64,000 bases of DNA from contig NZ_KQ970261.1 in the NCBI RefSeq assembly GCF_001579045.1, forward strand, positions 310,218-374,217, in the 5' to 3' direction. Numbering within the stretch: the stretch's first letter is position 1; the number at the start of each line of letters is the position of its first letter. The stretch comes from Streptococcus mitis. GTDB taxonomy: Bacteria; Bacillota; Bacilli; Lactobacillales; Streptococcaceae. Of this stretch, positions 36,319-45,026 are shown in pieces. Position numbers and translations under genes: made by a program. The notes under the pieces were generated by a model. That model ran no database searches. It saw only the letters and a list, made by a program, of their open reading frames with translations, and was not told the DNA's origin.

Positions 36319-37776
36319 TTAATACCAAACGCTGACATCTACGCGCCCTTGGATTCCTTTCATGTATTCAGAAGAGGTATATTGCCAACCTTTTTCTCCT
36401 GAATAATGAGGGTTTTCCCATTCTAAAGCATTCGTATAGGCCGCTACCCAGTTTACATGTTTTAAAATATCTGGGTGTTTTAAACGCGTCTGTAATAAAC
36501 TACGATAGCTATAGACATACACATTTTGATAACCCGCCTGCTTCATCGTCTCCATGTACTTGTTGATGATCTTAACCCAAGTACCTGTATCACTCGGAGC
36601 ACGCTTACTTTTATTCACATACTCCCAGTTCTCAACATCATAGTAGATAGGGTAAGACAAGTTCATATTGTATTTCTTCAGAAGTTCGATGGTCTGTTCA
36701 GCGTCATTCTCAGCATCGGTCTCATTTTCAGCATAGGTATAGAGATAGACACCATAAGGAATGCCCAGACGGTTTAACTCCTTAATGTTATGCGCCAATT
36801 CCTTGTCTTCTTTACCGCTATAACCTAGACGAACAATGACACCATCTACTTCATTTTCGTCAATAACCTTTTTCCAATCATTGATACGACCATTGTGTTC
36901 ACTAATATCAATAATTTTCTTAGCATGTTCGGTTCCTACTTGTTCTTCTCTATTATTAAAGAAATAGCGTTTACCATCTTTGTGAACCCAGCCGACATTC
37001 AAATCTTTCTTTTCTTTGAGCTCACCAGAAGCCGCAAAGATATAGCGAGCACCATCCATAATCACTTCGTCAGTCGCCATGGCACCACTTCCAGTCAAAT
37101 AGTAGTTACCTTGCCACTCATTCCGAGCCATATAGCCCCACTTCTTGAAATAGTACCATTTGCCGCCCACTTTTTGCCACTCTTGGTTGGCATAAGTTCC
37201 ATCGGATTTTAGATAAAAATAAGCAGAATAAGCCGGATCATAAAGCCATTCATTTTGCATCATGGCACCTTGACCATTCAAGAAATAACTTCCTTGCCAT
37301 TGGCTTTTAGCCATGTAACCCCACTCCTTGAAGTAATACCACTTATTTCCAATCAATTGCCATTCTTGATGGGCATAAGCCCCATCTGACTTGAGATAAA
37401 ACCAACTCTTGTAATTATTGTCATAGATCCACTCGTTTTGGGCCATATATCCACCTGATTTCAGGTAGTAATTTCCATGCCATTCATTCTGCGCATAACG
37501 ACCATCTGAATTAATATAAAACCAAGCCTTATAGTAGTTGTCAAAAATCCATTCACTTTGAGCTTTAGAACCATCAGCCTTTACATAATAATCCCCATCC
37601 CAGTGGGCAGAGACACTGTTTCTCTGTTCATTGCTACTAGTTGATGAAGTTCCTGTTGATAGACTAGATTTTTCTGAAACTGTGCTTCCACTTGTTTCAT
37701 CTGCCGCAATTCCTGAAACTCTTGCGCCAAGTAAGCAAAGACTTGCTAGCCCTATACATACAATTTTTGTTTTCAA
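36319..37776 (-). CDS. lytC: LytC-type choline-binding lysozyme (GH25)
   Basis: 485 residues. A signal peptide (about 1-25, hydrophobic IVCIGLASLCLLGA) is followed by about eleven choline-binding repeats of the W...YY.....G form (about 55-275) that attach the protein to phosphocholine on teichoic acids. A C-terminal GH25 muramidase domain (about 290-485) cleaves the MurNAc-GlcNAc bond, with DISEHNG and DVENWE carrying the catalytic acids. CBD-first order is characteristic of LytC. The start is TTG at 37776 with AGGAGAGGAAAGA. A longer frame beginning GTG at 37809 runs through the tpiA terminator. It presupposes choline-decorated teichoic acid. Confidence 0.93.
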   Translation of the reverse strand: MKTKIVCIGLASLCLLGARVSGIAADETSGSTVSEKSSLSTGTSSTSSNEQRNSVSAHWDGDYYVKADGSKAQSEWIFDNYYKAWFYINSDGRYAQNEWHGNYYLKSGGYMAQNEWIYDNNYKSWFYLKSDGAYAHQEWQLIGNKWYYFKEWGYMAKSQWQGSYFLNGQGAMMQNEWLYDPAYSAYFYLKSDGTYANQEWQKVGGKWYYFKKWGYMARNEWQGNYYLTGSGAMATDEVIMDGARYIFAASGELKEKKDLNVGWVHKDGKRYFFNNREEQVGTEHAKKIIDISEHNGRINDWKKVIDENEVDGVIVRLGYSGKEDKELAHNIKELNRLGIPYGVYLYTYAENETDAENDAEQTIELLKKYNMNLSYPIYYDVENWEYVNKSKRAPSDTGTWVKIINKYMETMKQAGYQNVYVYSYRSLLQTRLKHPDILKHVNWVAAYTNALEWENPHYSGEKGWQYTSSEYMKGIQGRVDVSVWY

Positions 37777-37787
37777 TCTTTCCTCTC

Positions 37788-37825
37788 CTATAAAAAATGG
37801 AACAGGCACCTGAATGCTGTTCCAC
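37788..37825 (-). terminator. Terminator after tpiA
   Basis: An 8-bp stem TGGAACAG/CTGTTCCA (arms at about 37798-37805 and 37817-37824), then six T on the minus strand. lytC begins 16 nt beyond the T-run, so lytC expression may depend on read-through or on a promoter hidden in this region. Confidence 0.85.
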
Positions 37826-37846
37826 CTAGCTTTTGCTACTTACTGA

Positions 37847-38605
37847 TTATTTTACAAAGTCAAGCAAAGCCAAGAAGCTTTCAGCTTCAAGTGACGCACC
37901 ACCTACAAGGGCACCGTCAACGTCTGGACAAGCCATGTATGAAGCAACGTTCTCAGGTTTAACAGAACCACCGTATTGAACACGAACTTTGTCTGCCACT
38001 TCTTGACCAAAGTCAGCAGCTACAACGTCACGAACAACTTTACACATTTTTTGTGCATCGTCTTGTGAAGCTGATTTACCAGTACCGATAGCCCAGATTG
38101 GCTCATAAGCGATAACTGATGCAGCAACTTGTTCAGCAGTCAATCCAGCCAATGCAGCAGATACTTGAGCACCTACAAACTCAGCAGCTTTACCAGCTTC
38201 GTAAGTTTCAAGTGACTCACCACAACAGATAATTGGAAGCATACCATTTGCAAAGATTGCTTTTGCTTTTTTGTTGATATCTTCGTCAGTTTCATGGAAG
38301 TAGTCACGGCGTTCTGAGTGCCCGATAACAACATAATCAGTACCGATTTCTTTCAAAACTTGTGGGCTTGTTTCACCAGTGAAGGCACCTGCATTTTCAA
38401 AGTAGCAGTTTTGAGCAGCAACTTTAAGGTTTGAACCTTTTGCAGCAGCAAGAACAGTTGTCAAATCAAGAGCTGGAGCTGCGATACCTGCTTCAACAAG
38501 ATCTGACGAAGGAAGTTTTGATGCAACTGCTTCAACAAATGCTTTAGCTTCTTCTGGATTTTTGTTCATTTTCCAGTTACCAGCGATAAATGGTTTACGT
38601 GACAT
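37847..38605 (-). CDS. tpiA: Triosephosphate isomerase
   Basis: 252 residues from the ATG at 38605 (GAGG spaced 7 nt, giving the usual [14 protein letters not shown] start). It interconverts dihydroxyacetone phosphate and glyceraldehyde-3-phosphate in glycolysis. Asn/Lys in GNWKMN, the catalytic His in IGHSERR and the catalytic Glu in [11 protein letters not shown] are present. Codon use is that of a highly expressed gene. Confidence 0.97.
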   Translation of the reverse strand: MSRKPFIAGNWKMNKNPEEAKAFVEAVASKLPSSDLVEAGIAAPALDLTTVLAAAKGSNLKVAAQNCYFENAGAFTGETSPQVLKEIGTDYVVIGHSERRDYFHETDEDINKKAKAIFANGMLPIICCGESLETYEAGKAAEFVGAQVSAALAGLTAEQVAASVIAYEPIWAIGTGKSASQDDAQKMCKVVRDVVAADFGQEVADKVRVQYGGSVKPENVASYMACPDVDGALVGGASLEAESFLALLDFVK

Positions 38606-38640
38606 TTCACATACCTCGTTTTTCAATTTATTTTCTATTT

Positions 38641-38669
38641 ATTTTATCACAATTATACACAGCTTGCAA
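38641..38669 (-). promoter_or_regulatory. Promoter of tpiA
   Basis: TTGCAA (38664-38669), 17-nt spacer ending TGA, TAAAAT (38641-38646). A second TATAAT (38652-38657) lies inside the spacer. Confidence 0.6.
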
Positions 38670-38702
38670 ATCTTACTCGGATTTCAAGCCTGCTTCCAAC
38701 GA

Positions 38703-39380
38703 TTAATCCTTCCAGAGATCCATGGCATTTCTGAAATCTACAGACACCTGTGTCAACTGAGAATTGCTTGCTTCTCTTTCTGCCCGCTTGGCCTCGATTT
38801 GAGCCACACTTTTGATGCCTTCATGGCGCCAATTTCTCAAAATCGCCTGGATGTACTTCCAGTTTGCTTTTCCATTTAAAACAGCTTCACGAAGAGCTTC
38901 CTTAATCAGATCAGCACTGGTTCCATCGTCCTTTAGTGTCTTAGTCAAATCCTCAATTTCAAAAGGTGTCAACAAGCGTCCCAATTCCTGCTGGAAGGTT
39001 TCTACCAAATCCTTGAGCTGATTTTGAGGTGTCAACTGGTCTGAACTTGAATGAGCGACTCCAAGCAAGGTATCTAAGCGTTCCAAGGCCAAACTAGCAT
39101 CAAAGAGCAATTCAATTTCGCCATTCAATTCGATAGTACGATACTGGAGCAGTCCCCTTTCCGTCAGATTAGAAATGGACTGGTTGACATCCGAAATTTC
39201 CTTGCCAATCCTTTCGGCAATCTGGCTTGGGGACATTTCATCTAAGCCTGTCGTATTTTGCAAATAGAAAAATTGCCAAACCAGAAAATCGTCGCTAGAA
39301 GGAAAGAGTTCCTTAAAATGCAAGAGCAGGGCACTCGGTAAAACCAAGTTCCCTGATTTAAAAGCGTCTAAATATGTCAT
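38703..39380 (-). CDS. dnaD: DnaD domain replication-initiation protein
   Basis: 225 residues: an N-terminal winged-helix DnaD domain (about 1-100) and a C-terminal DnaB2/DnaD domain (about 125-200, with the YxxxI-type segment WKYIQAILRNWRHEGI). DnaD helps remodel the origin and recruit the helicase loader during replication restart and initiation. It follows metA by 8 nt. The pair is a curious but conserved streptococcal grouping. Confidence 0.92.
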   Translation of the reverse strand: MTYLDAFKSGNLVLPSALLLHFKELFPSSDDFLVWQFFYLQNTTGLDEMSPSQIAERIGKEISDVNQSISNLTERGLLQYRTIELNGEIELLFDASLALERLDTLLGVAHSSSDQLTPQNQLKDLVETFQQELGRLLTPFEIEDLTKTLKDDGTSADLIKEALREAVLNGKANWKYIQAILRNWRHEGIKSVAQIEAKRAEREASNSQLTQVSVDFRNAMDLWKD

Positions 39381-39388
39381 AATTCCTC

Positions 39389-40333
39389 TTATAAATACCC
39401 ATATGCAGATGCATCATCTTCTATCTTTCTCCAGTCAAAAGGCGTCTCCTGATAGACCGCATAGTTCACCCAGTTACTGAAAAAGAGAGCTGCCGATGAA
39501 GACCAACAAAGACAAGGTGTCTGATTAACATCATCATCCTTAAAGTAATTTTCTGGAACATGTGGGTCTAAACCTGCATCACAATCCCTAAAATACTCTT
39601 TTGCCAAGGTATCACGGTCATACTCCAAATGCCCAAAACTATAAATTTCACGTAAATCACGGCTAGCCAAAATCGAAACCCCAACCTGAGGTCCTTCTGA
39701 TAAAATCTCGAGATTGGTTTTGTTTAAGACCTCTTCCTTAGAAATCTCCGTGTGCCGTGAATGAGGAGATACATAGCTATCGTCAAAGCCTCTAAAGAGA
39801 AGGTGCCCTTCTTTTAAAGTGTCCTGAGGATAAATACCTGATAACTTACTGTCCATCTGGTATTTTTCTACACCATAGCGCAGATAAAGACCAGCCTGAG
39901 CACCCCAACAGATATGAAGAGTCGAATAGACATGGGTCTTGGACCACTCAAGCACCTGACTGAATTCCTCCCAATAGTCCACTTCCTCAAATGGTAAATG
40001 CTCAACTGGAGCACCCGTGATGATCATCCCATCAAAATACTCATCCTTGACTTCAGGAAAAGTTTTATAGAAGGTCTCCATATGCTCTGAACGAGTTGTT
40101 TTAGAACGGTGGCTCTCCATATAGAGAAAATCAATATCCAGTTGTAGGGGGGTATTAGCCAAGTGGCGCAACAACTGGGTCTCTGTGACCATTTTCTGTG
40201 GCATGAGATTTAAAATTAAAATCTTCAAGGGACGAATATCTTGGTGGGCAGCACGTTGATCATCCATGACAAAGATATTCTCTGTCCGCAAAATCTCAAC
40301 AGCTGGTAATTTTTTATCAATTCGAATCGGCAT
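39389..40333 (-). CDS. metA: Homoserine O-acyltransferase MetA
   Basis: 314 residues. It transfers an acyl group (acetyl or succinyl, not decidable by eye) to homoserine, the first committed step of methionine synthesis. The catalytic Cys is in [12 protein letters not shown] (about 142), with the His and Glu of the triad further along (SRHTEI and the [10 protein letters not shown] region). It is the first gene of the metA-dnaD unit, with AGGAGAGGG as SD and a methionine-regulator box on its promoter. Confidence 0.95.
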   Translation of the reverse strand: MPIRIDKKLPAVEILRTENIFVMDDQRAAHQDIRPLKILILNLMPQKMVTETQLLRHLANTPLQLDIDFLYMESHRSKTTRSEHMETFYKTFPEVKDEYFDGMIITGAPVEHLPFEEVDYWEEFSQVLEWSKTHVYSTLHICWGAQAGLYLRYGVEKYQMDSKLSGIYPQDTLKEGHLLFRGFDDSYVSPHSRHTEISKEEVLNKTNLEILSEGPQVGVSILASRDLREIYSFGHLEYDRDTLAKEYFRDCDAGLDPHVPENYFKDDDVNQTPCLCWSSSAALFFSNWVNYAVYQETPFDWRKIEDDASAYGYL

Positions 40334-40408
40334 AACCCTCTCCTAACTGTACTCTTTCAGGAATCATTGCATATGTTTGAAATTAAAACTCAAACACTTG
40401 TTCCCTTT

Positions 40409-40442
40409 ATTATACTGTAAGAAGATATAGTTTTCAATTATA
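40409..40442 (-). promoter_or_regulatory. metA promoter overlapped by a MET-box (MtaR/MetR-type operator)
   Basis: TTGAAA (40432-40437), 17 nt, TATAAT (40409-40414). The 17-bp TATAGTTTTCAATTATA (40426-40442) covers the -35 box and matches the streptococcal methionine-regulator consensus TATAGTTTnAAACTATA with two or three differences. Confidence 0.65.
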
Positions 40443-40489
40443 GTTTTTCTCTAACTAGCTATAGTCTATTTTTATATCCTAATGTAGAG

Positions 40490-40512
40490 AAAACAGCCCT
40501 AGGGACTGTTTT
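40490..40512. terminator. Terminator after apt
   Basis: AAAACAG...CTGTTTT arms enclosing a CCCTAGGG centre, with a T-run on each side. Confidence 0.75.
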
Positions 40513-40515
40513 TCA

Positions 40516-41028
40516 TTAATAATGCATGAGAACTTTGTAATCGTAGTCACCGATTTTTTCACGGCCATTCAATTCATCCAATTCAACAAGGAAGGCACAA
40601 CCTGCTACAACACCACCAAGTTTTTCAATCATTTCGATAGTTGCCTTAACAGTTCCACCTGTTGCCAAGAGGTCATCTACGATAAGAACACGTTGACCTG
40701 GCTTAATGGCGTCAGCATGCATAGTCAAGGTATCAACACCGTACTCTTTTTCATAGTCAGCAGAAATAACTTCACGTGGCAGTTTACCTGGCTTACGAAC
40801 AGGCGCGAAACCAATTCCCAACTCAAAGGCAACTGGACAGCCCACGATAAAACCACGAGCCTCAGGTCCCACGATCATGTCGATTTTCTTGTCAGTAGCG
40901 TACTGAACAATTTCACGAACAGCGTAACTATAAGCATTTCCATCAGCCATCAAAGGACTGATATCACGGAAGGTAATCCCTTCCTTTGGATAATTTTCAA
41001 TTGTTGCAATGTAATCTTTTAAATTCAT
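40516..41028 (-). CDS. apt: Adenine phosphoribosyltransferase
   Basis: 170 residues from the ATG at 41028 ([17 protein letters not shown]). It salvages adenine to AMP using PRPP. The PRPP-binding motif is [13 protein letters not shown], and the family segments FRDISPLM and [10 protein letters not shown] are present. A longer frame upstream lacks an SD. The ribosome site used here is a weak GAAAGAAAAAG. It is a single-gene unit with a terminator. Confidence 0.95.
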   Translation of the reverse strand: MNLKDYIATIENYPKEGITFRDISPLMADGNAYSYAVREIVQYATDKKIDMIVGPEARGFIVGCPVAFELGIGFAPVRKPGKLPREVISADYEKEYGVDTLTMHADAIKPGQRVLIVDDLLATGGTVKATIEMIEKLGGVVAGCAFLVELDELNGREKIGDYDYKVLMHY

Positions 41029-41113
41029 CTTTTTCTTTCTTTCAAAGTTTTTACTCTCTATTATAGCATATTTTTTAAGAAAGAAAAAAGGAAAAGTTAA
41101 CTTCAATGATTAT

Positions 41114-41872
41114 CTAACGATTTGACGGTTTATGACTAGCCACAGCAATAAAGCCCAAGTTCTTTTTATTCTTATTAAACATTTTATACATCGTTAAAAA
41201 CTGCTTTCTATTCTCCTTTTTACAAGCATTTACACAAATTTTCAAGGTTCCTAGCCAACCTTCGTCATAAATCATACCCGATAATTTCATTAATGTCATT
41301 TCACCAGTCAATACTTTCACATCACAATAACCTGATTCTATCATCACCTGTTCCCAACCATCTTGAGTTAAAGGACCTACATTTACATGAATTGCTTGTG
41401 ATAATTCCTGTCTGACAGACTCTTTAGCTTCCTTAAGAAGCACATCATGTGTCAGGAGAAGACCTTCAGGTTTTAAAACCCTTAGATATTCCATTACACA
41501 TTTTTTCTTAGCTTGATCGGCTTGCATAGTCAGCATAGCTTCATTTATAACAATATCAAAACTAGCATCTTCATAAGGAAGTTTCATTGCATTTGCTCTT
41601 TCAAACCTGATCAAATGACCAACACCTGCCGTTTCAGCAGATTTTTTAGCCACTTCTAAAGCTTGAGCATCCATATCAACAGCAGTTATCTTACAACCAA
41701 AACGCTGTGCCAACTCAATTGCTGTAGTTCCCCTATTACACGCAACCTCTAGTATTCTCTTTTCTTTTGAAAATCCTCCTTCCGCAATTAACCAATCTGT
41801 GGCACGTTTTCCACCTGGGCGTAAGCGTTTTTTCCCCAGTTTTGCTAAAAACTTATGACCTGCTTCTGACAT
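41114..41872 (-). CDS. Class I SAM-dependent methyltransferase
   Basis: 252 residues with a Rossmann methyltransferase core: motif I ILEVACNRGTTAIELA (about 40-55), acidic motif II AVDMDAQALEVA, and FDIVINEAML as motif IV. It looks like small-molecule or ubiquinone-type methyltransferases, and the substrate is unknown. The gene stands alone with GAGGTG as SD and a TATAAT-type -10 about 30 nt upstream. It is the last gene of the conserved block before the junction at 41.9 kb. Confidence 0.85.
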   Translation of the reverse strand: MSEAGHKFLAKLGKKRLRPGGKRATDWLIAEGGFSKEKRILEVACNRGTTAIELAQRFGCKITAVDMDAQALEVAKKSAETAGVGHLIRFERANAMKLPYEDASFDIVINEAMLTMQADQAKKKCVMEYLRVLKPEGLLLTHDVLLKEAKESVRQELSQAIHVNVGPLTQDGWEQVMIESGYCDVKVLTGEMTLMKLSGMIYDEGWLGTLKICVNACKKENRKQFLTMYKMFNKNKKNLGFIAVASHKPSNR

Positions 41873-42216
41873 TTGAACACCTCTGTTTTTTCTTCATTAT
41901 AACATAAAATGATATTATCTGACAATTCTAATCTATTATTTGATAAACTAGAATCAAAAGCATACAAACCACCATGACTATAGCATAAATTTATTATTAC
42001 CTCTCTAGTTCGAATTCAACTCCTCCCATCATTTACACATTCAGGTTACGACTATTTTTGTACTTTGGAATCGCTCTCATCTTCATCCACTCTACGAACC
42101 TCCACCTTTCTGTTCGTAGAGCCACGATTTCGCTATCCCTTCTTCTGCCGATTCTTATTTCCAGCGTCAGACTGAGAATCGCTAAAAGCTTCATTAGTAA
42201 GTGGTATCCACAAATA

Positions 42217-42308
42217 ATACTCAATGGAAATCAAAGAGCAAACTAGGAAGCTAGCTGCATACTGTACTTGAGTACGGCAAGGCAAAGCTAACGTGGTTTG
42301 AAGAGTAT
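42217..42308 (-). repeat. BOX element (A-C, boxA shortened)
   Basis: Reverse orientation. boxC (ATACTCAATGGAAATC...) is followed by boxA lacking about 12 bases before its terminal GAAGAGTATT. No boxB. Confidence 0.85.
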
Positions 42309-42344
42309 TACAAATCCAGATATACGACATACCCGTCGTACATC

Positions 42345-42368
42345 AAAAAACGAGTACTTTCGTACTCG
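42345..42368 (-). terminator. Terminator after rplA
   Basis: CGAGTAC/GTACTCG arms (42351-42357 with 42362-42368) with a GAAA loop and six T on the minus strand. Confidence 0.92.
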
Positions 42369-42390
42369 CTTCTCTTTTATAAACTACTGA

Positions 42391-43080
42391 TTAAAGTGAG
42401 TTTACGTCAACTTTGATACCAACACCTTGAGTAGTTGTGATAGTCAAGTTTGTTACGTAAGTTCCTTTAGCTGTAGCTGGTTTTGCTTTTTGGATTGTTT
42501 CGTTGAAAGCTTTGAAGTTTTCAACCAATTTTTTAGCTTCAAATGATACTTTACCGATGATTGCTTGAACGTTACCTGCACGGTCAGCACGGTAAGTGAT
42601 TTTACCACCTTTAGACTCTTCAACTGCTTTAGCAACATCCATTGTTACAGTACCAGTTTTAGGGTTTGGCATCAAGTTACGTGGTCCAAGGACACGTCCA
42701 AGACGTCCAACAAGAGCCATCATGTCAGGTGTAGCGATAACTACGTCGAAGTCCAACCAACCGTCGTTGATTTTAGCAACAAGGTCATCTTCACCAACAA
42801 AGTCTGCACCTGCAGCTTTTGCTTCTTCAGCTTTTGCACCACGTGCGAAAACAAGAACGCGTGAAGTTTTACCAGTACCGTTTGGCAATACCATTGCTCC
42901 ACGGATTTGTTGGTCAGCTTTTTTAACATCGATGTTCAAGTTGTAAGCAACTTCTACAGTTGCGTCAAATTTTGCAAAGTTAGTTTCTTTTGCAAGTGCT
43001 ACAGCTTCTTCTACGCTGTATGCTTTTGTGCTGTCGATTTTCTCAAGAGCAGCACGAAGTTGTTTGCTTTTTTTAGCCAT
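42391..43080 (-). CDS. rplA: 50S ribosomal protein L1
   Basis: 229 residues, full length. L1 forms the mobile stalk at the E site of the large subunit and represses its own mRNA. The conserved [14 protein letters not shown] segment is present. Codon use is strongly biased, as in highly expressed genes. It follows rplK after an unusually long 207-nt gap that contains an L1-type leader motif. Confidence 0.98.
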   Translation of the reverse strand: MAKKSKQLRAALEKIDSTKAYSVEEAVALAKETNFAKFDATVEVAYNLNIDVKKADQQIRGAMVLPNGTGKTSRVLVFARGAKAEEAKAAGADFVGEDDLVAKINDGWLDFDVVIATPDMMALVGRLGRVLGPRNLMPNPKTGTVTMDVAKAVEESKGGKITYRADRAGNVQAIIGKVSFEAKKLVENFKAFNETIQKAKPATAKGTYVTNLTITTTQGVGIKVDVNSL

Positions 43081-43096
43081 TTTCTATTCTCCTTGT

Positions 43097-43132
43097 AAGT
43101 GGTTCAATCGATTTTCATCTCCCACGTCACTT
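43097..43132 (-). promoter_or_regulatory. L1-type leader in front of rplA
   Basis: On the minus strand the core GTGGGAGATGAAAATC (within 43112-43127) is enclosed by arms AAGTG ... CACTT. The core resembles the mRNA site bound by L1 in other bacteria. The SD AAGGAG follows at once. Confidence 0.5.
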
Positions 43133-43287
43133 CTCGAAATGATGAAGTCTTGCGGGTTTTCAGTCTATTACTTTCCTTTTCCTACGGCCTTAAGTTCCCT
43201 TGCTGTACCCAAGTACAAGCATCAGTCACTTGCCTAGTATGAAAAGCAACTAATAGACTGCTGTGAGATTTTCTACTGTGTTATTGA

Positions 43288-43713
43288 TTAGTCAACAACA
43301 GTGAATCCCATAGAACGAGCAGTACCTTCGATCATACGCATTGCAGACTCTACGTTTGCTGCGTTCAAATCTGGCATCTTAGTTTCTGCAATTTCTTGTA
43401 CTTGCGCACGAGTAACTGTAGCAACTTTAGTTTTGTTAGGTGTACCTGATCCTTTTTCAACACCTGCAGCTTTTTTCAAAAGAACAGCAGCTGGTGGTGT
43501 TTTAGTGATGAAAGTAAATGATTTATCTTCGTAAACTGAGATAACAACTGGAATGATCATACCAGCTTGGTCAGCTGTACGAGCGTTGAACTCTTTTGTG
43601 AATCCCATGATGTTGATACCAGCTTGACCAAGAGCAGGTCCAACCGGTGGAGCTGGTGTAGCTTTACCAGCAGGGATTTGCAATTTTACAAGTTTTTCGA
43701 CTTTTTTAGCCAT
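43288..43713 (-). CDS. rplK: 50S ribosomal protein L11
   Basis: 141 residues, full length, with the Pro-rich N-terminal [19 protein letters not shown] and the C-terminal rRNA-binding domain. L11 forms the GTPase-associated centre with 23S rRNA. It is the first gene of the rplK-rplA pair, with AAAGGAGGA as SD. Confidence 0.98.
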   Translation of the reverse strand: MAKKVEKLVKLQIPAGKATPAPPVGPALGQAGINIMGFTKEFNARTADQAGMIIPVVISVYEDKSFTFITKTPPAAVLLKKAAGVEKGSGTPNKTKVATVTRAQVQEIAETKMPDLNAANVESAMRMIEGTARSMGFTVVD

Positions 43714-43727
43714 TTTTAAATCCTCCT

Positions 43728-43768
43728 TTGTGGTTTTGGCGGTAATTAGAGATTTTTACCTCCCACAA
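43728..43768 (-). promoter_or_regulatory. L1-type leader in front of rplK
   Basis: Arms TTGTGG/CCACAA enclose GGAGGTAAAAATC on the minus strand. This matches the motif before rplA (GTGGGAG[AG]T[AG]AAAATC shared) and the position of the L1 autoregulatory site of the rplKA operon. Confidence 0.5.
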
Positions 43769-43791
43769 GTATGCTTTTCACATACTCATCT

Positions 43792-43819
43792 ATTATACAC
43801 TATTTATCTGGAATTGCAA
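43792..43819 (-). promoter_or_regulatory. Promoter of rplK-rplA
   Basis: TTGCAA (43814-43819), 16-nt spacer, perfect TATAAT (43792-43797). Confidence 0.75.
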
Positions 43820-43835
43820 GAGAAAAGTTTATTTT

Positions 43836-44552
43836 TTAATCGACGTAATCTCCGCCTTCAAAGCCATAGTATTCTTCCAAACTGAGACCACTCTCAGCAA
43901 TTTCTTTTGCTTCTTTTCCTACATAACGTAGGTGCCATTCCTCAGCCATATAGCCTGTTTCCTTTTCCTTACCTTTGAGATAACGGACAACAAAGCCATA
44001 ATCAGCCGCATGGTCCAAGAGCCATTGGGCCGCTTTTTCTTCTGTCACCAAATCACCATTTGTCCCAATCACATCAAAGGCCAAGCCAGTTTGGTGCTCG
44101 CTATAGCCAGGACGGGCAGAATAACGGTCGGCAGCTTCTTTCCCATCTTGATTGACATAATCTTGATAGAGCTTGGTCTGAGTTTCATAACTTCTAAAGC
44201 CACTGTAATGATCGCTGATTGGGAAACCTGCCTCTTGCATGGCTTTGATGAGCTTGACCAACTCTGCCTTGGCTGTTGGATTTTCCCCTGGATTGTAGTC
44301 TTTCGACAATGGATAGTGTTTATTGGCTACGATGATTTCATCGTATTTCCCTTGAATGCTGTAATAGTCTCCTTTGTTAACCACTTCTGCTTTCTTCTGG
44401 GCAGTTCCTTGAGACTTACTTCCGACTGTTCCATCAGCTTTTGCTGTCTGTTCTGTCTTAGCTTCTCCAGCTTCATTTTTTGCTTTTTCTTGTGAACAAG
44501 CTGCTAGACTCAAGGCTAGCAAAGCTGTCAAGACAAGGTATCTTTTTTTCAT
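43836..44552 (-). CDS. dacB: D,D/L,D-carboxypeptidase lipoprotein (DacB/LdcB, VanY family)
   Basis: 238 residues. The signal peptide ends in a lipobox (LSLAACSQE), so Cys19 should be lipidated and the protein held on the outer face of the membrane. The peptidase M15B domain has SEHQTGLAFD (zinc His and Asp) and EEWHLRYVG (catalytic Glu and zinc His). It trims stem peptides of peptidoglycan. In pneumococcus this protein is the L,D-carboxypeptidase acting after DacA. It follows the HIT gene by 2 nt. Confidence 0.92.
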   Translation of the reverse strand: MKKRYLVLTALLALSLAACSQEKAKNEAGEAKTEQTAKADGTVGSKSQGTAQKKAEVVNKGDYYSIQGKYDEIIVANKHYPLSKDYNPGENPTAKAELVKLIKAMQEAGFPISDHYSGFRSYETQTKLYQDYVNQDGKEAADRYSARPGYSEHQTGLAFDVIGTNGDLVTEEKAAQWLLDHAADYGFVVRYLKGKEKETGYMAEEWHLRYVGKEAKEIAESGLSLEEYYGFEGGDYVD

Positions 44553-44554
44553 TT

Positions 44555-45025
44555 CTACTCCTTTATTTCTAATAGTTTATCTACTTCTGACGATAAACAT
44601 TCGACTAATCTTTCAATTTCATCCGATTTTGCTTGGCAGGTTTCTGCTGTCATTTCTTCAAAGGGAACCCACCAGACTGGACCACGTCCATTGAAACCAT
44701 AACCATTCATATCACCTCTTCGTCTAGGAAACAGATGCCAGTGGAGATGGGCATCGCCATTTCCTAGCAGTTCGATATTCATTTTCTCAGCAGCAAAGGC
44801 CTTAGCAACCGCCTCTTGGACCACACTCATTTCTTCTAGAAAACGGAGTCTTGTCTCCTTTTTCAAATGGTGCAATTCGGTAACGTGTTCCTTGGCTAGA
44901 AAAAGACTATAGCCTGCAAAATACTGGTGATCTCCAATTACAAGATAGCCTGTTTCCAGTTCTCTCACAAAGTAGGGATTTTCCCCAGCCTTGATGAGCT
45001 CAATTCTCTGGCAAATCATGCACAT
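44555..45025 (-). CDS. HIT family nucleotide-binding protein
   Basis: 156 residues with the histidine-triad motif HLHWHLFPR (about 93-101). HIT proteins hydrolyse or transfer nucleotide monophosphates, such as adenosine phosphoramidates. The exact substrate is not known. It lies 1 nt after the M42 peptidase gene and 2 nt before dacB, so the three form one operon. Confidence 0.9.
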   Translation of the reverse strand: MCMICQRIELIKAGENPYFVRELETGYLVIGDHQYFAGYSLFLAKEHVTELHHLKKETRLRFLEEMSVVQEAVAKAFAAEKMNIELLGNGDAHLHWHLFPRRRGDMNGYGFNGRGPVWWVPFEEMTAETCQAKSDEIERLVECLSSEVDKLLEIKE

Positions 45026-45026
45026 A

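Larger units (their letters stand above)
41873..42390. other. Gene-free junction region
   Basis: 518 bases with no supported gene. They contain short interrupted frames on the minus strand rich in Arg/Glu codons (42000-42200) that look like decayed coding sequence, a BOX element and the rplA terminator. The order of flanking genes changes here relative to the pneumococcal map I remember, so this may be a deletion or rearrangement scar. No transposase fragment can be named. Confidence 0.6.

Noticed and set aside
42033-42224. Arg-rich short frame in the junction region
   Set aside because: No SD, interrupted context, no recognisable family; treated as decayed sequence.
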